Shown: piece by piece, positions 42,301 through 49,753 of the stretch
Position numbering within the stretch: position 1 is the stretch's first letter
How the letters are laid out: each line of letters begins with the position of its first letter
NCBI GenBank assembly: GCA_013390945.1
Contig: JACAUC010000009.1
Coordinates: 1 to 52,160, forward strand
DNA from: Candidatus Chloroheliaceae bacterium
Lineage (GTDB): Bacteria; Chloroflexota; Chloroflexia; Chloroheliales; Chloroheliaceae
Direction: 5' to 3'
DNA length: 52,160 nucleotides
The notes under the pieces: generated by a model
What the model was told of the DNA's origin: nothing
Database searches by the model: none
Seen by the model: only the letters and a program-made list of their open reading frames with translations
Position numbers and translations under genes: made by a program

Positions 42301-42852
42301 ATAAAGACTAGCGCAGAAATATCCAAAGTCCAACTGGCGGTCAACGTAGGGATGTCCGACGCAACTAAAGCGGCATCCCAAGGTGGGCAAGATATTGGCA
42401 AGGGAATCACGGACGGAGTAAAAGTAGGAATTGAAGCCAACCAGCAAGACATTTTCTCAAGCCTTGCTGAGATGGCCGGAAATGCTATCCAAGCTGCAAA
42501 GGACGCACTCGGTATTCACAGCCCCTCCACCGCATTTGCGGAGGTGGGCATGTTCTCAGGGCAAGGTTGGGCGCAAGGCGTTACGCAAAGTGCGGATTTG
42601 GTACTATCTGCTGTCCAAGATGTTGCTAATGGCTCGGTTTCCAAGGCGGAAATGACCGCCCCATCTTTTGCACGTCCCCCCTACAATGGCTTGCTTCCAA
42701 TTGCAGGGGGCATGGGTAGCTCCGTCCGAACGGGAGTACAGCAGACCATCATCAACTTCAACGTGGACGGGAAACTGTTCACACAACACTTAACGGATGG
42801 TCAAAATAAAATTACTAACAATAAAATTGGCGCAGGGATTTATATAGGCTAA
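39331..42852 (+). CDS. tape measure protein
   Basis: 1173 residues, the longest gene in the window. It sets tail length (about 1.5 angstrom per residue would give roughly 175 nm). Gly/Ala-rich N-terminus, a phage-tail TP901-like region (about 110-400), and hydrophobic helices near 465-580 (FINFVIPAFKKFAEFVIPIISKV). A long Ala/Gln/Lys coiled coil follows (about 660-1000), then a C-terminal SPP1-like motif ALGIHSPSTAFAEVG. Directly after the chaperone frameshift. Confidence 0.9.
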   Translation: MASTVSITLKADDNASDAIKKFSQELQSLSGHTQTTSGGAGGLGTAFQSLTGHLGGVSGAAGGAGSSMLAMAGPEGMVAEAALKAAEMVGELIGKLGELALKSIELATSFDGNLTNLRALAGVADSSSPLFQELGDKALEIGQKTQYSSDIAIKAMNELRNTGQDLANVVGESLPIAYLAEQQGAKDMNETAKVLGSTLNAMGFSANEASQTADIMGKAFQLTGLKSADLGAAIRNVGAYAKQMKEPFTELTSAIELQTKAGISASQAGINHRNLLMSFIKPTVDNAAAQKELGLQIYDSSGKFVGLTSVMAQVEEKTKGLNDQEKQQILSRLGNKNALMEYMVILNSKVVSEENGAKVTRQGADALKYYDDQLKNSKGTLEEMATIMRQSLEMQIKQLDGSIKELEITFGKAFLPGLQKVTEAFVEIANAATKQLKPVMDELTPKFTEIGQKVAEFLKPIFEDFINFVIPAFKKFAEFVIPIISKVIEGFQTAYQIIRPVLADIAKEILGLLGPADQAGKSMGDNLKAAVIVLAEALKGLLLQLDGAIKGFKILWAVVEPVIKPLMDVANAINQVAIFMGEADAANSKAAESTAEVAAQSEKLGLLTEGLGNTSQKTGEQMQSAMTDSNTSVNDLAQSTAILGDTTDQTGLTSQKVYENLQTDAAKAADAVKKLIDEQGNSAIAIRNQNEAIQSANAGLAKAQAAFADAQEAAKTYSKAVQGIQPPQFVGTTSQIDALKTALAGANAAVQKTGEAFAAASREAAKAGDAVLAFDAKLNPMKIGLQEAQLKVTELEHAYQKSVDATGANSAASKALEKQLGTAKEAVYQQGLAISKTGIEQAKAKETERLASLQLQKTSEADKGARAVQSQAATDLTKAQEQLKKDQENLAKAQKDLAAAGEQVNAANIKIRDAGEKLNELQKQSQKIQDDLTAAQTKANAAQDGLAKAKTLATQQGIADNTSLSTSEQAAAAASTSALQTSIEGYSDWGIKTSAEISKVQLAVNVGMSDATKAASQGGQDIGKGITDGVKVGIEANQQDIFSSLAEMAGNAIQAAKDALGIHSPSTAFAEVGMFSGQGWAQGVTQSADLVLSAVQDVANGSVSKAEMTAPSFARPPYNGLLPIAGGMGSSVRTGVQQTIINFNVDGKLFTQHLTDGQNKITNNKIGAGIYIG

Positions 42853-42859
42853 TCGCATT

Positions 42860-45217
42860 ATGAATATACAAGTACTAATAAACGGCGTGGACGTGTCTAT
42901 AGCAGTTATACTGGGTACGTTAAATATTCAATGTTCCGTAGGTAAACAGCCCGGAAGTTTCAATACCTGTACTTTTACCTTACTTCATACCTATATAGAT
43001 TTTGGTGCTATCTCACCGTTATATTATAAAGAGATAAGAGTAGTTGATACTGATATAGGCAACGTGCTTTTCAGAGGCTACCTTACCATAACGCATAATA
43101 TAATCAAAAATGGTATCACAACCTGCTACGAGGTCACAGCGAACGATTCATCAAAACTGTTAGAAAGTACAGTAATAATCCCGTTTAGGGAATATACGGG
43201 CCAGAGATCAGACATAATCCTAACCGATTTGCTTACAACTTATTTTCCTAGTTTCTTTGACCTATCGGGCATTGAAGAAGATTTAGTAAGCGATCCGATA
43301 GACTATATATCCTTCTTTGCGGAGACTGTAATGGACGCTGTAAAGCGTCTAGCACAGCACTCAGTAGCGGACTTTTGGCTCGACGGAGATAACAAGATTC
43401 ATTGGGCCATGACAGAAGCAAACGCCTGCCCTCTTCAATTTGGGCAGGGCCACGAGTACCAAGGTACTCGTGACCCTGCGGTTACTACCCGATCTGGAAC
43501 CGTAACCGAATTTACAAACGATCAATCAGGATGCGCCAATAGGGTCTATTTTGCGGGTGGTACTGTACCTTCCGAAAGCGTAGATAACCCCGTTTTTGCT
43601 ATGTCTGGCTTCACTTGTCCAATTTCTTTTGCACCTATCACAGAATTAGTGAAATATACGCTGAATTACGGTAAAACAGCTTTCTTCCAAGTATTCGATA
43701 CCACCACCGGCCCGATGGAGCTTGCATCCAGCACAGGAAACGCGGCTTACCTTGATGTAGATGGATCTACTAATATAAATTTAGCTATATCAAATGCTGG
43801 TACTTACCATATAATATATGAGCAAGAGCAAACAGGCGCACCCAAAACACAGTTTCACGTACTCCAGTTTTTTACCCCCGGATTTGATTACACTATCACT
43901 TACAATGCTAATCAGATAGCTATAGCTCCTGTACCACGCGCTCCGGGGGATGTAGACATTTCTATAACGATTGTGGGAGGGGATGCTACTTTTCTAGGTT
44001 CTGGCCGCCCGTTTTGGATTGGGGACGGCTATCCGATAATTCTTGACTTGAAGAAGGGGATGGGCTATTACACCTCTCACGCAGTTTATAATTCGACGCT
44101 GCCATCATATGGGAACCCGAATTATTGCTCTTTTTGGTATGACAGACTTATTTCTTCTACAGCAATTTACGGCCCTAGCTACGATGCTATGGGGGCCGGG
44201 GTTGGTGGTGGGGATTACTTGATCTCTACAAACAACCGCTATCTCGACATTATGATAAGAGATGAAAACGTACTCTCAGATGCCGCCGCTCAATACCGCG
44301 CTAAAACAGAACTCATGAATCGGGGTAAAGGAATCCTTCATGGCAAACTTCAAACATTGTGGGCAGATGGAGTCTTACCGGGGCAATGGGCATACTTTGA
44401 CTTCCCGATCTTTGACGATTTGGCATCCAAAACTCTGCTTATAACATCTGTAGGAATAACTTTTACTGGTAATATAGCGAATTACGAAATAACATTTGGC
44501 ACTTACTTCCCAAATCTTTCCGACTTGTTTGCTAGGCAGAATAACAAGAATAAGAGGTACGAGTCCGCTCCAACAGGCGCATCGCCCAATCAGGGAACGG
44601 GCGTAAAGCCAGCGATTTTTGCCCCCCCGCCCGTTTTTACTAATGCTACTCCTGTTCGATATGAGGGTACTACCGCGTTTAGCATACCTAACCACGCTCA
44701 AATGACTACCGATTTATCGAACTGGGTTGATATTACGACTACTAGCGAAGCCGCCGAGTTTCTGGGAGTAGATTACGGGTGCAAAGTATTCAAGAGGTCG
44801 GGGGTGCGGTGGGCCACATCAGGAATGACTGCGCTAATATCATCTCTGAATTTCGCACAAACAAGCAATACTGTCATTGACAGCTGCGGAATTGAAATAA
44901 GAAATAGTGGCACTGGCTTCTCTTCCTCGAATGGAAGCACACACACACCGTCAGGCATGTTGGTAGTGACTCACGGCTCGAACGACAGCCAGCAAACATT
45001 TCGAGATAATACGGGTACTACAGGGGGCAGCGGGGCGGATACCGCGTGGACTCCAACAACAAATTATGATGTATACGTTTGGTGGTGGGCGCGGGATGGT
45101 ACTACGGGGTATCCGTCATTAGATATTGGGAATATTACGTGGATGGGTTGGCGCATTGATGCCTCGCCTTATGGGGCGAGTGGGGTGACAACTGAAACAG
45201 ACATTAGTAGCTGGTAA
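42860..45217 (+). CDS. tail hub / tail-associated protein with C-terminal fibre-like domain
   Basis: 785 residues, 7 bp after the tape measure gene. The N-terminal 570 residues resemble hub (gp27/Tal N-terminal) proteins: CYEVTANDSSKLLESTVIIPFREYTGQRSDIILTDLLTTYF, WLDGDNKIHWAM and AQYRAKTELMNRGKGILHGKL. A Pro/Gly linker (about 575-600) leads to a beta-rich C-terminus rich in Trp/Thr/Gly, probably a host-binding module. It holds the tail tip. Confidence 0.75.
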   Translation: MNIQVLINGVDVSIAVILGTLNIQCSVGKQPGSFNTCTFTLLHTYIDFGAISPLYYKEIRVVDTDIGNVLFRGYLTITHNIIKNGITTCYEVTANDSSKLLESTVIIPFREYTGQRSDIILTDLLTTYFPSFFDLSGIEEDLVSDPIDYISFFAETVMDAVKRLAQHSVADFWLDGDNKIHWAMTEANACPLQFGQGHEYQGTRDPAVTTRSGTVTEFTNDQSGCANRVYFAGGTVPSESVDNPVFAMSGFTCPISFAPITELVKYTLNYGKTAFFQVFDTTTGPMELASSTGNAAYLDVDGSTNINLAISNAGTYHIIYEQEQTGAPKTQFHVLQFFTPGFDYTITYNANQIAIAPVPRAPGDVDISITIVGGDATFLGSGRPFWIGDGYPIILDLKKGMGYYTSHAVYNSTLPSYGNPNYCSFWYDRLISSTAIYGPSYDAMGAGVGGGDYLISTNNRYLDIMIRDENVLSDAAAQYRAKTELMNRGKGILHGKLQTLWADGVLPGQWAYFDFPIFDDLASKTLLITSVGITFTGNIANYEITFGTYFPNLSDLFARQNNKNKRYESAPTGASPNQGTGVKPAIFAPPPVFTNATPVRYEGTTAFSIPNHAQMTTDLSNWVDITTTSEAAEFLGVDYGCKVFKRSGVRWATSGMTALISSLNFAQTSNTVIDSCGIEIRNSGTGFSSSNGSTHTPSGMLVVTHGSNDSQQTFRDNTGTTGGSGADTAWTPTTNYDVYVWWWARDGTTGYPSLDIGNITWMGWRIDASPYGASGVTTETDISSW

Positions 45218-45239
45218 ATAATAAATAAAGAGTTTTATA

Positions 45240-45608
45240 ATGAGTGCAGCGAATTACAACTTAGAGATAGAACAGGGTGCGTCATTTAACCGCACTTTTA
45301 AAATCACAAAAGGTGGTATAGTCCAAAATACTTCGGGCTATAACGTCTTACTTGAGATAAAAGCTAACGCACAAGATACTGCTAACCTTATGAAGTTTGC
45401 AAATGATGGTACAGGAACTAGCGGGACTACTGTAGTTCTAGGCGGGGCTGATGGCACTATCACTCTAAATGCGACTACAGCATTGATTAAATCGCTTACT
45501 TGGACTAATGCAACTTACTCTATGTTCATAACTGCACAGGGTGGTACAGGGACGGCAGATGAAAAATTACTCACTGGTATAGTGGTTGTGCAAAAGTGGG
45601 GTGCTTGA
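45240..45608 (+). CDS. baseplate/tail fibre adaptor-like protein
   Basis: 122 residues. The start NYNLEIEQGASFNRTFKITKGG is a common phage tail-fibre/upper-baseplate pattern, followed by beta strands (DGTITLNATTALIKSL...). Probably a fibre attachment protein. Confidence 0.65.
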   Translation: MSAANYNLEIEQGASFNRTFKITKGGIVQNTSGYNVLLEIKANAQDTANLMKFANDGTGTSGTTVVLGGADGTITLNATTALIKSLTWTNATYSMFITAQGGTGTADEKLLTGIVVVQKWGA

Positions 45609-45609
45609 C

Positions 45610-46077
45610 ATGCCCGATGGCACAATAATACAAATAGCTGGGAATAATGTAGCGGTTACTGAGTTACCAGCCGTTACCGTTGGTGCTTTAGTAACCGATA
45701 TGCAAGTAATCGAGGTTATTGATGAAACAAACAATAATAATATACAAACTTTACAGATACCTAATACGCAAATAGTAATTGAGGTTGCAGACACAATACA
45801 GCAGATTAGTATTACACCGAATGAGACCACAGCAGTAGAGATAATGCCCAGCGTTATATACGTACCTTACGTTGGCACTGGCGATAAAAACTTTATATAT
45901 ACACAGAACACCCCTAGTACATTATGGACAATCACTCATAATCTAGGTAAGTATCCTTCAATCAGTGCTATTGATAGCGCAGGTACGCAGGTATTCGGAG
46001 AAGTAAAATACTTATCGCTCAACCAACTAACGATAAGTTTTGGTTGGGCATTTAGCGGGAAAGCGAGTTTGAATTAA
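45610..46077 (+). CDS. tail fibre protein with C-terminal receptor-type domain
   Basis: 155 residues from ATG 45610, next to the previous stop. A beta-rich repeated N-terminus is followed by TLWTITHNLGKYPSISAIDSAGTQVFGEVKYLS, a C-terminal domain frequent at phage fibre tips. It is probably involved in host contact. Confidence 0.65.
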   Translation: MPDGTIIQIAGNNVAVTELPAVTVGALVTDMQVIEVIDETNNNNIQTLQIPNTQIVIEVADTIQQISITPNETTAVEIMPSVIYVPYVGTGDKNFIYTQNTPSTLWTITHNLGKYPSISAIDSAGTQVFGEVKYLSLNQLTISFGWAFSGKASLN

Positions 46078-46081
46078 AAAT

Positions 46082-46666
46082 ATGAGCATACCTTTTCTAT
46101 CACCAATTGACCTGAACAAGCTTGAAATACAGAACGCCGTAATCCAACAGCTTGCAATCGCACCGTCAAGTCCTGTAACAGGGCAATTTTATTATCTCAC
46201 AACCGATAATACAATTAACTACTGGAATGGAACGGCTTGGAAGGTTTTGGACGTTACTTCGTCCGGTCACTTACAGAATACGGATCTAGGCACAAGTAGC
46301 GCGACTTTTTATATTGGTTCGGCGGGGCCTTTAATAAAGAGTGCGTCTGGCGCGTTCTCTTTGAGAAACGCGGGAGACACAGCTGATGCTAATCTCACAG
46401 TTAACGATCTAGCAGTAGGCGGCAGCCTCATTGTCACAGGTACAGCACCATTTCCTCGAAAGTTCGTTACTGCAACACACGCTGCCACATCCTCGATAGC
46501 AATCACGCACAACTTAGGTACAAAAGATGTGGTGGCCAGCGTTCGCAGAATAGCAGACGACTTTATAGTACAAACTCAAAGTGTGGCAACCAGCACGACA
46601 GTGGTAACATTTACGTTTGGCGTTGCTCCGACAGCTAACTCTTTGAGTTTTACGGTAATGGGGTAA
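46082..46666 (+). CDS. tail fibre protein
   Basis: 194 residues. It has an N-terminal attachment helix (LNKLEIQNAVIQQLAIAPSS), a YWNGTAWKVLD repeat-like block typical of fibres, and a C-terminal SIAITHNLGTKDVVASVRRIAD, similar in form to the domain of the previous gene. The two look like duplicated fibre ends. Confidence 0.65.
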   Translation: MSIPFLSPIDLNKLEIQNAVIQQLAIAPSSPVTGQFYYLTTDNTINYWNGTAWKVLDVTSSGHLQNTDLGTSSATFYIGSAGPLIKSASGAFSLRNAGDTADANLTVNDLAVGGSLIVTGTAPFPRKFVTATHAATSSIAITHNLGTKDVVASVRRIADDFIVQTQSVATSTTVVTFTFGVAPTANSLSFTVMG

Positions 46667-46672
46667 TTCGCT

Positions 46673-47329
46673 ATGGCTCACGAGATATTAAGTGCGCTAA
46701 GCGTAACGGGCCTTGCATCATTCACTACTGCTGGAATTGCCCTTCCCCTAGGGCAAGACGTGGTCAAATTCGGCACGTGGGCCACACGCCCTTCCTCGCC
46801 ATATTCGGGTCAAAGGTTTTTTTGTAATGACTCGACTGATGCTCGACACGATAAACAAGAGTGGTTTTGGGACGTATTAGCCTCAAACTGGTTAAGTACT
46901 CAACAACATAGGCAAGAAATAACCGCTATACAAACGGCTTGCACTACTTTTAATAGCGGGTGGACAGTATATACTTCAAATTTTGACCACACCCATAACG
47001 CTGGGTTTGTTGAGCTTTACGACATATACGTCATGTCTGTAAACCTGAGTTATTACACGGGGCCAACTTATAATGCCTCAAATTATTGGGTAGTTTCTAT
47101 CAATAAGTTCGATAACACCGCTATAACATGGGGTATGTACGCATACTCGTATAGCACGTGGGCTACGGGGAGAGTTGCTAACAGATTTTATCCGACAAGT
47201 ATACAAATAAATACAGTATGGACGACACAGTACAACTGTATTTCTTTAAGTATTACAAAGGGGTTAGGCGCACCCGGAACGCTTGTGTGTTACTCCCCTG
47301 TGGTATGTTTTTATAGACGTGTTGGTTAA
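46673..47329 (+). CDS. putative receptor-binding tail protein
   Basis: 218 residues, 6 bp after the previous fibre gene. RPSSPYSGQRFFCNDSTDARHDKQEWFWDVLASNWL is a fibre neck pattern. The C-terminal half is aromatic and beta-rich (Tyr/Trp/Asn), as in receptor-binding heads. It is the last tail gene. Confidence 0.6.
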   Translation: MAHEILSALSVTGLASFTTAGIALPLGQDVVKFGTWATRPSSPYSGQRFFCNDSTDARHDKQEWFWDVLASNWLSTQQHRQEITAIQTACTTFNSGWTVYTSNFDHTHNAGFVELYDIYVMSVNLSYYTGPTYNASNYWVVSINKFDNTAITWGMYAYSYSTWATGRVANRFYPTSIQINTVWTTQYNCISLSITKGLGAPGTLVCYSPVVCFYRRVG

Positions 47330-47356
47330 ATAAAGGAATATACAAAAGGATGCAAT

Positions 47357-47782
47357 ATGAACTGGTCACTACTTTTCGACGCAGCACCCGCTCTCATGGC
47401 CCTAGCCGGCACGGGCGGGTTTGCTGGTATCTACTTCACTCGGAAAAAAACCAACGCGGAGATCAAGCGGCTTGAGGCTAAGAACTCAGCAGAGATTGAA
47501 CGCGCTGCAAAAACTACTACTGCTCAGATAGCACTCGCGCAGGCGGAGAGTGCGCTTGCGCTGGAAAAGGCAAGGGCAGAATTAATCTCTGACCTCCAGC
47601 AAGAGCGCGATAGTGTTTATGAACTACTACAGAAAGCCCAAATTCGTATTTGTGAATTAGAGGTTGAAATCAGCAGGCTTCGCGCTGAGATTGACGAACT
47701 ACGCAACGAAAACCAAGAGATCAGAAAGCAAAATCTGACCCTGACTGTGATCTGCCAAGACCATGGTCTCCTACCCGCTTAA
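47357..47782 (+). CDS. membrane-anchored coiled-coil protein, possible lysis protein
   Basis: 141 residues. One N-terminal membrane segment (about 7-28, LFDAAPALMALAGTGGFAGIYF) is followed by a basic patch and a long coiled coil (about 33-132). Position after the fibres and before a lysin remnant suggests a holin or spanin-like role. No family is certain. Confidence 0.5.
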   Translation: MNWSLLFDAAPALMALAGTGGFAGIYFTRKKTNAEIKRLEAKNSAEIERAAKTTTAQIALAQAESALALEKARAELISDLQQERDSVYELLQKAQIRICELEVEISRLRAEIDELRNENQEIRKQNLTLTVICQDHGLLPA

Positions 47783-47836
47783 CCTCATTTTGATTTCATT
47801 TTGAGATCGTTTTGATTTGGAAGGGGTAAAGCATTA

Positions 47837-48322
47837 GTGCTAGGCACGACGATCCGGGGCTACGGTCATGTGATCGTTGTAAAGGGCGTTAACGCCGATG
47901 GTAAACTGATTTGCAATGATCCTTACTGGAGGCCGCACGGTGCAGGGGATGATATTTACAGTTGGGATGACTTGGGCAATTGCCCGTTCGTCGTTATCCC
48001 CGATAGGGTCGTTGCTAACACCCAGCCCACACAGCCAACTGCACCTGCGACCACTGGTAAAGCTTTTGATAGTATCAATGCCTTGACAGGCCAGCCGGAA
48101 ACCATTACGGTCAATGAGCCGTTTTTGAGTTATTGGCAAAAGAATGGTGGGTTGCCCATTTTTGGCTTGCCCATTACGCCGGAGGCCCCCGCAGCGCAGT
48201 TTGGTTTGGGCTTTGCAGGGAGTGTACAGTATTTTGAACGTGCTAGATTTGAGTGGCACGATGCCGAGCAAGCGATAATGCTAGGAAGAGCAGGCGCAGA
48301 ACTGCTCAAGGCGCGAGAATAG
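47837..48322 (+). pseudogene. N-terminally truncated C39-type peptidase lysin
   Basis: 161 residues from GTG 47837; the frame is open back only to about 47816. It keeps the second half of a C39-like papain-fold domain (GYGHVIVVKGVNADGKLICNDPYW, with catalytic His and the Asp region) but has no N-terminal Cys block. The C-terminus (about 95-155) has the FLSYWQKNGGLPIFGLPI...VQYFERARFEWHD module, which I recall from cell-wall proteins of Chloroflexota. Without the Cys it should be inactive as a peptidase. The upstream AT-rich repeats (ATTTTGAT, 47789-47818) mark a possible deletion point. Confidence 0.65.
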
Positions 48323-48346
48323 TCAGCCGCCAACACTTCTTTCCCC

Positions 48347-48373
48347 AACAGCCTGTCAACCGGCAGGCTGTTT
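48347..48373 (+). terminator. rho-independent terminator
   Basis: ACAGCCTG/CAGGCTGT is followed by TTTATTT. It closes the late operon after the lysin remnant. Confidence 0.85.
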
Positions 48374-48441
48374 TATTTACTCCTACACTTTGGTATAATC
48401 ACGCTTGGGAGATTGAAACAATTGGAAAGGGAAAACGGTTT

Positions 48442-48651
48442 ATGGGTAATCTACTATATAAGAAAGTATCTTTGGGTATTCATTGGGGCTTTGGGATTTT
48501 TGCGGCAGTAGTGTTGGGAATGTTTATTACATCCCATTTATCGGCAGAGGGGCTACGCCATCTGTATCCTATTATCTTCCCGGCGGGTGTCCTAAGTGCC
48601 ACTATGCAAATCTATGAATTAACAGGTTGGCTTAAACATCGTAACGTTTGA
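48442..48651 (+). CDS. small two-helix membrane protein
   Basis: 69 residues from ATG 48442 (RBS GGAAAGGG). Two hydrophobic helices: IHWGFGIFAAVVLGMFITSHL and LYPIIFPAGVLSATMQIYEL. A possible -10 (GGTATAAT) lies at about 48391-48398. It has the size and form of a holin but stands after the late terminator under its own promoter, so a lysogen-expressed membrane protein is equally likely. Confidence 0.55.
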   Translation: MGNLLYKKVSLGIHWGFGIFAAVVLGMFITSHLSAEGLRHLYPIIFPAGVLSATMQIYELTGWLKHRNV

Positions 48652-48710
48652 CAGTTCCCCACAGCCAGAGTAGAATTAAAACATCTCCTTCCACAGGAGA
48701 CACTAAAATT

Positions 48711-48742
48711 AAGCCCGTCAGTGCGTTACCACTGACGGGCTT
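48711..48742 (+). terminator. 13-bp-stem terminator
   Basis: AAGCCCGTCAGTG/CACTGACGGGCTT with loop CGTTAC, followed by CCGAATTTT. It ends the small membrane protein transcript. Confidence 0.8.
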
Positions 48743-48783
48743 CCGAATTTTATACCCATAATTGTATCCATATAAAAGACACC

Positions 48784-48812
48784 GCCCCTTGGCCTTGTTA
48801 GGGCCAAGGGGC
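48784..48812 (-). terminator. terminator of the minus-strand peptide gene
   Basis: GCCCCTTGGCC/GGCCAAGGGGC, 11-bp stem. Read on the minus strand it follows the stop at 48819 and is succeeded by GGTGTCTTTT. It faces the + strand terminator at 48711. Confidence 0.75.
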
Positions 48813-48818
48813 TTTACG

Positions 48819-48935
48819 TTACCTACCTCTTAGCAACCACCGTACAAACCGATAGACTGCTACACCAAACCCTACCACAATCGGGATTAGCATAACTGCT
48901 AGAGTAAACAGCGCAAAAGCGGTGTCTGTTTCCAC
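48819..48935 (-). CDS. 38-residue single-pass membrane peptide
   Basis: GTG at 48935 (minus strand), with AAAGGAAA upstream as ribosome site. The product is acidic at the start (ETDTAF), then a hydrophobic helix (ALFTLAVMLIPIVVGFGVAVY) and a basic end (RFVRWLLRGR). It is driven by the consensus minus-strand promoter at 49034-49062, about 100 bp upstream. The layout resembles small membrane toxins or superinfection-exclusion peptides beside a repressor. The function is inference only. Confidence 0.55.
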   Translation of the reverse strand: METDTAFALFTLAVMLIPIVVGFGVAVYRFVRWLLRGR

Positions 48936-49033
48936 AGGAGTTTCCTTTCTGTTTAGGGTTCATTCCACTACCTCTAGGTTCGTTACCACCTTTCGGCCTG
49001 TCAGTGGCTACCCCGTTACCGCCTGACATATTT

Positions 49034-49062
49034 ATTATAGCCGTTCGGATATGATTTGTCAA
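49034..49062 (-). promoter_or_regulatory. consensus promoter, leftward
   Basis: On the minus strand TTGACA (49062-49057), a 17-bp spacer and TATAAT (49039-49034). Both hexamers are perfect. Divergent to the promoter at 49103. Confidence 0.9.
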
Positions 49063-49102
49063 TAGGTTTTATAGCCAATTTACAACGAATTTTATCTAAG
49101 GC

Positions 49103-49131
49103 TTGACAATCTATATTCCTTTGGCTATAAT
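49103..49131 (+). promoter_or_regulatory. consensus promoter, rightward
   Basis: TTGACA (49103-49108), a 17-bp spacer and TATAAT (49126-49131), both perfect. The octamer GGCTATAA recurs on both strands here (plus 49123-49130; minus near 49040 and 49075), so shared operator sites are likely. Confidence 0.9.
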
Positions 49132-49174
49132 TAGGTAGGTGATAGGTAAACAAGAAAAGGAAGGCGGTAAGGTT

Positions 49175-49441
49175 ATGGCATTTGGCAATAAAATTAGTAC
49201 CCTGTTAGGAGAGCGGCGGCAAAGCATCACTGACTTCAGCCGCCGGAGCGGGATTAGTTACACTACCTGCTACGATCTTTATCATGCTAAGACTAAGCAG
49301 ATCACCTTTGACCTGCTGGATAGACTTTGCGCTTATTTTGAAGTGGAACCATGGGAGCTATTCCCCTATGTTCCCGGCCCTTCAGAAGAATTGGTTATAG
49401 AGAAGCCAAGGCGGGGCAGGCCGCCATCTTCTAAAGAGTAA
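49175..49441 (+). CDS. Xre/Cro-family repressor
   Basis: 88 residues from ATG 49175 (AAAGGAAGG ahead); GTG 49139 is an alternative. A Cro/C1-type HTH (KISTLLGERRQSITDFSRRSGISYTTCYDLYHAKTKQITFDLLDRLCAYFEVEPWELF) fills the protein. A basic tail RRGRPPSS follows. It probably represses its own and the leftward promoter. It is the best lysogeny repressor candidate in the window. Confidence 0.8.
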   Translation: MAFGNKISTLLGERRQSITDFSRRSGISYTTCYDLYHAKTKQITFDLLDRLCAYFEVEPWELFPYVPGPSEELVIEKPRRGRPPSSKE

Positions 49442-49456
49442 TGCTATAATTTAATT

Positions 49457-49580
49457 CAGCGCAGGGTGCAAGACCCCGCGTGGACTGCACACTCGAATAC
49501 TGGATCGTATCCAGCGACGGTGCAGGTAAGCGATAAGTAGCTAAACAGAGCGGCCATGTCACCATGGCCGCTCTGTTTTA
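49457..49580 (+). ncRNA. putative structured small RNA with terminator
   Basis: It follows an extended -10 (TGCTATAAT, TATAAT at 49445-49450). Three hairpins: 49460-49480 (CGC-GGG with CCC-GCG), 49485-49525 (CTGCAC/GTGCAG enclosing CTGGAT-CGT-ATCCAG), and 49545-49576 (14-bp ACAGAGCGGCCATG/CATGGCCGCTCTGT plus TTTTATTT). No ORF fits. The last hairpin is a good terminator of both the repressor and this RNA. No known RNA family was recognised. Confidence 0.5.
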
Positions 49581-49593
49581 TTTACGCATAAAT
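49580..49593. promoter_or_regulatory. dispersed ATTTA-N4-TAAAT site 5
   Basis: ATTTA-CGCA-TAAAT starts in the T-run of the small RNA terminator and lies 35 bp before the first TTGACA of the parA promoter region. Confidence 0.55.
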
Positions 49594-49627
49594 ATTTCAT
49601 GCCCACACCAACACCAGGATTATGTCC

Positions 49628-49714
49628 TTGACAGTTCTTTATTCCTGTGCAATAATTGACAGTATATTAAGTTTGTTATGGTAGAAACTGTAAAGAACAT
49701 AAACAACCGTTGTT
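49628..49714 (+). promoter_or_regulatory. parA promoter with tandem TTGACA and palindromic operator
   Basis: TTGACA (49628-49633), a 17-bp spacer and AATAAT (49651-49656). A second TTGACAG follows at 49656-49662, 28 bp on. AACAAC-C-GTTGTT (49702-49714) is a 13-bp palindrome ahead of parA and could be the autoregulatory site of ParA or its partner. Confidence 0.65.
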
Positions 49715-49753
49715 ACTGTAGCAAACAGGCAACGGCATACGAAAGGCGGTGTT

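Noticed and set aside
47840..48271. 143-residue minus-strand frame over the lysin remnant
   Set aside because: The plus strand has recognisable peptidase and cell-wall motifs; the minus frame has none.
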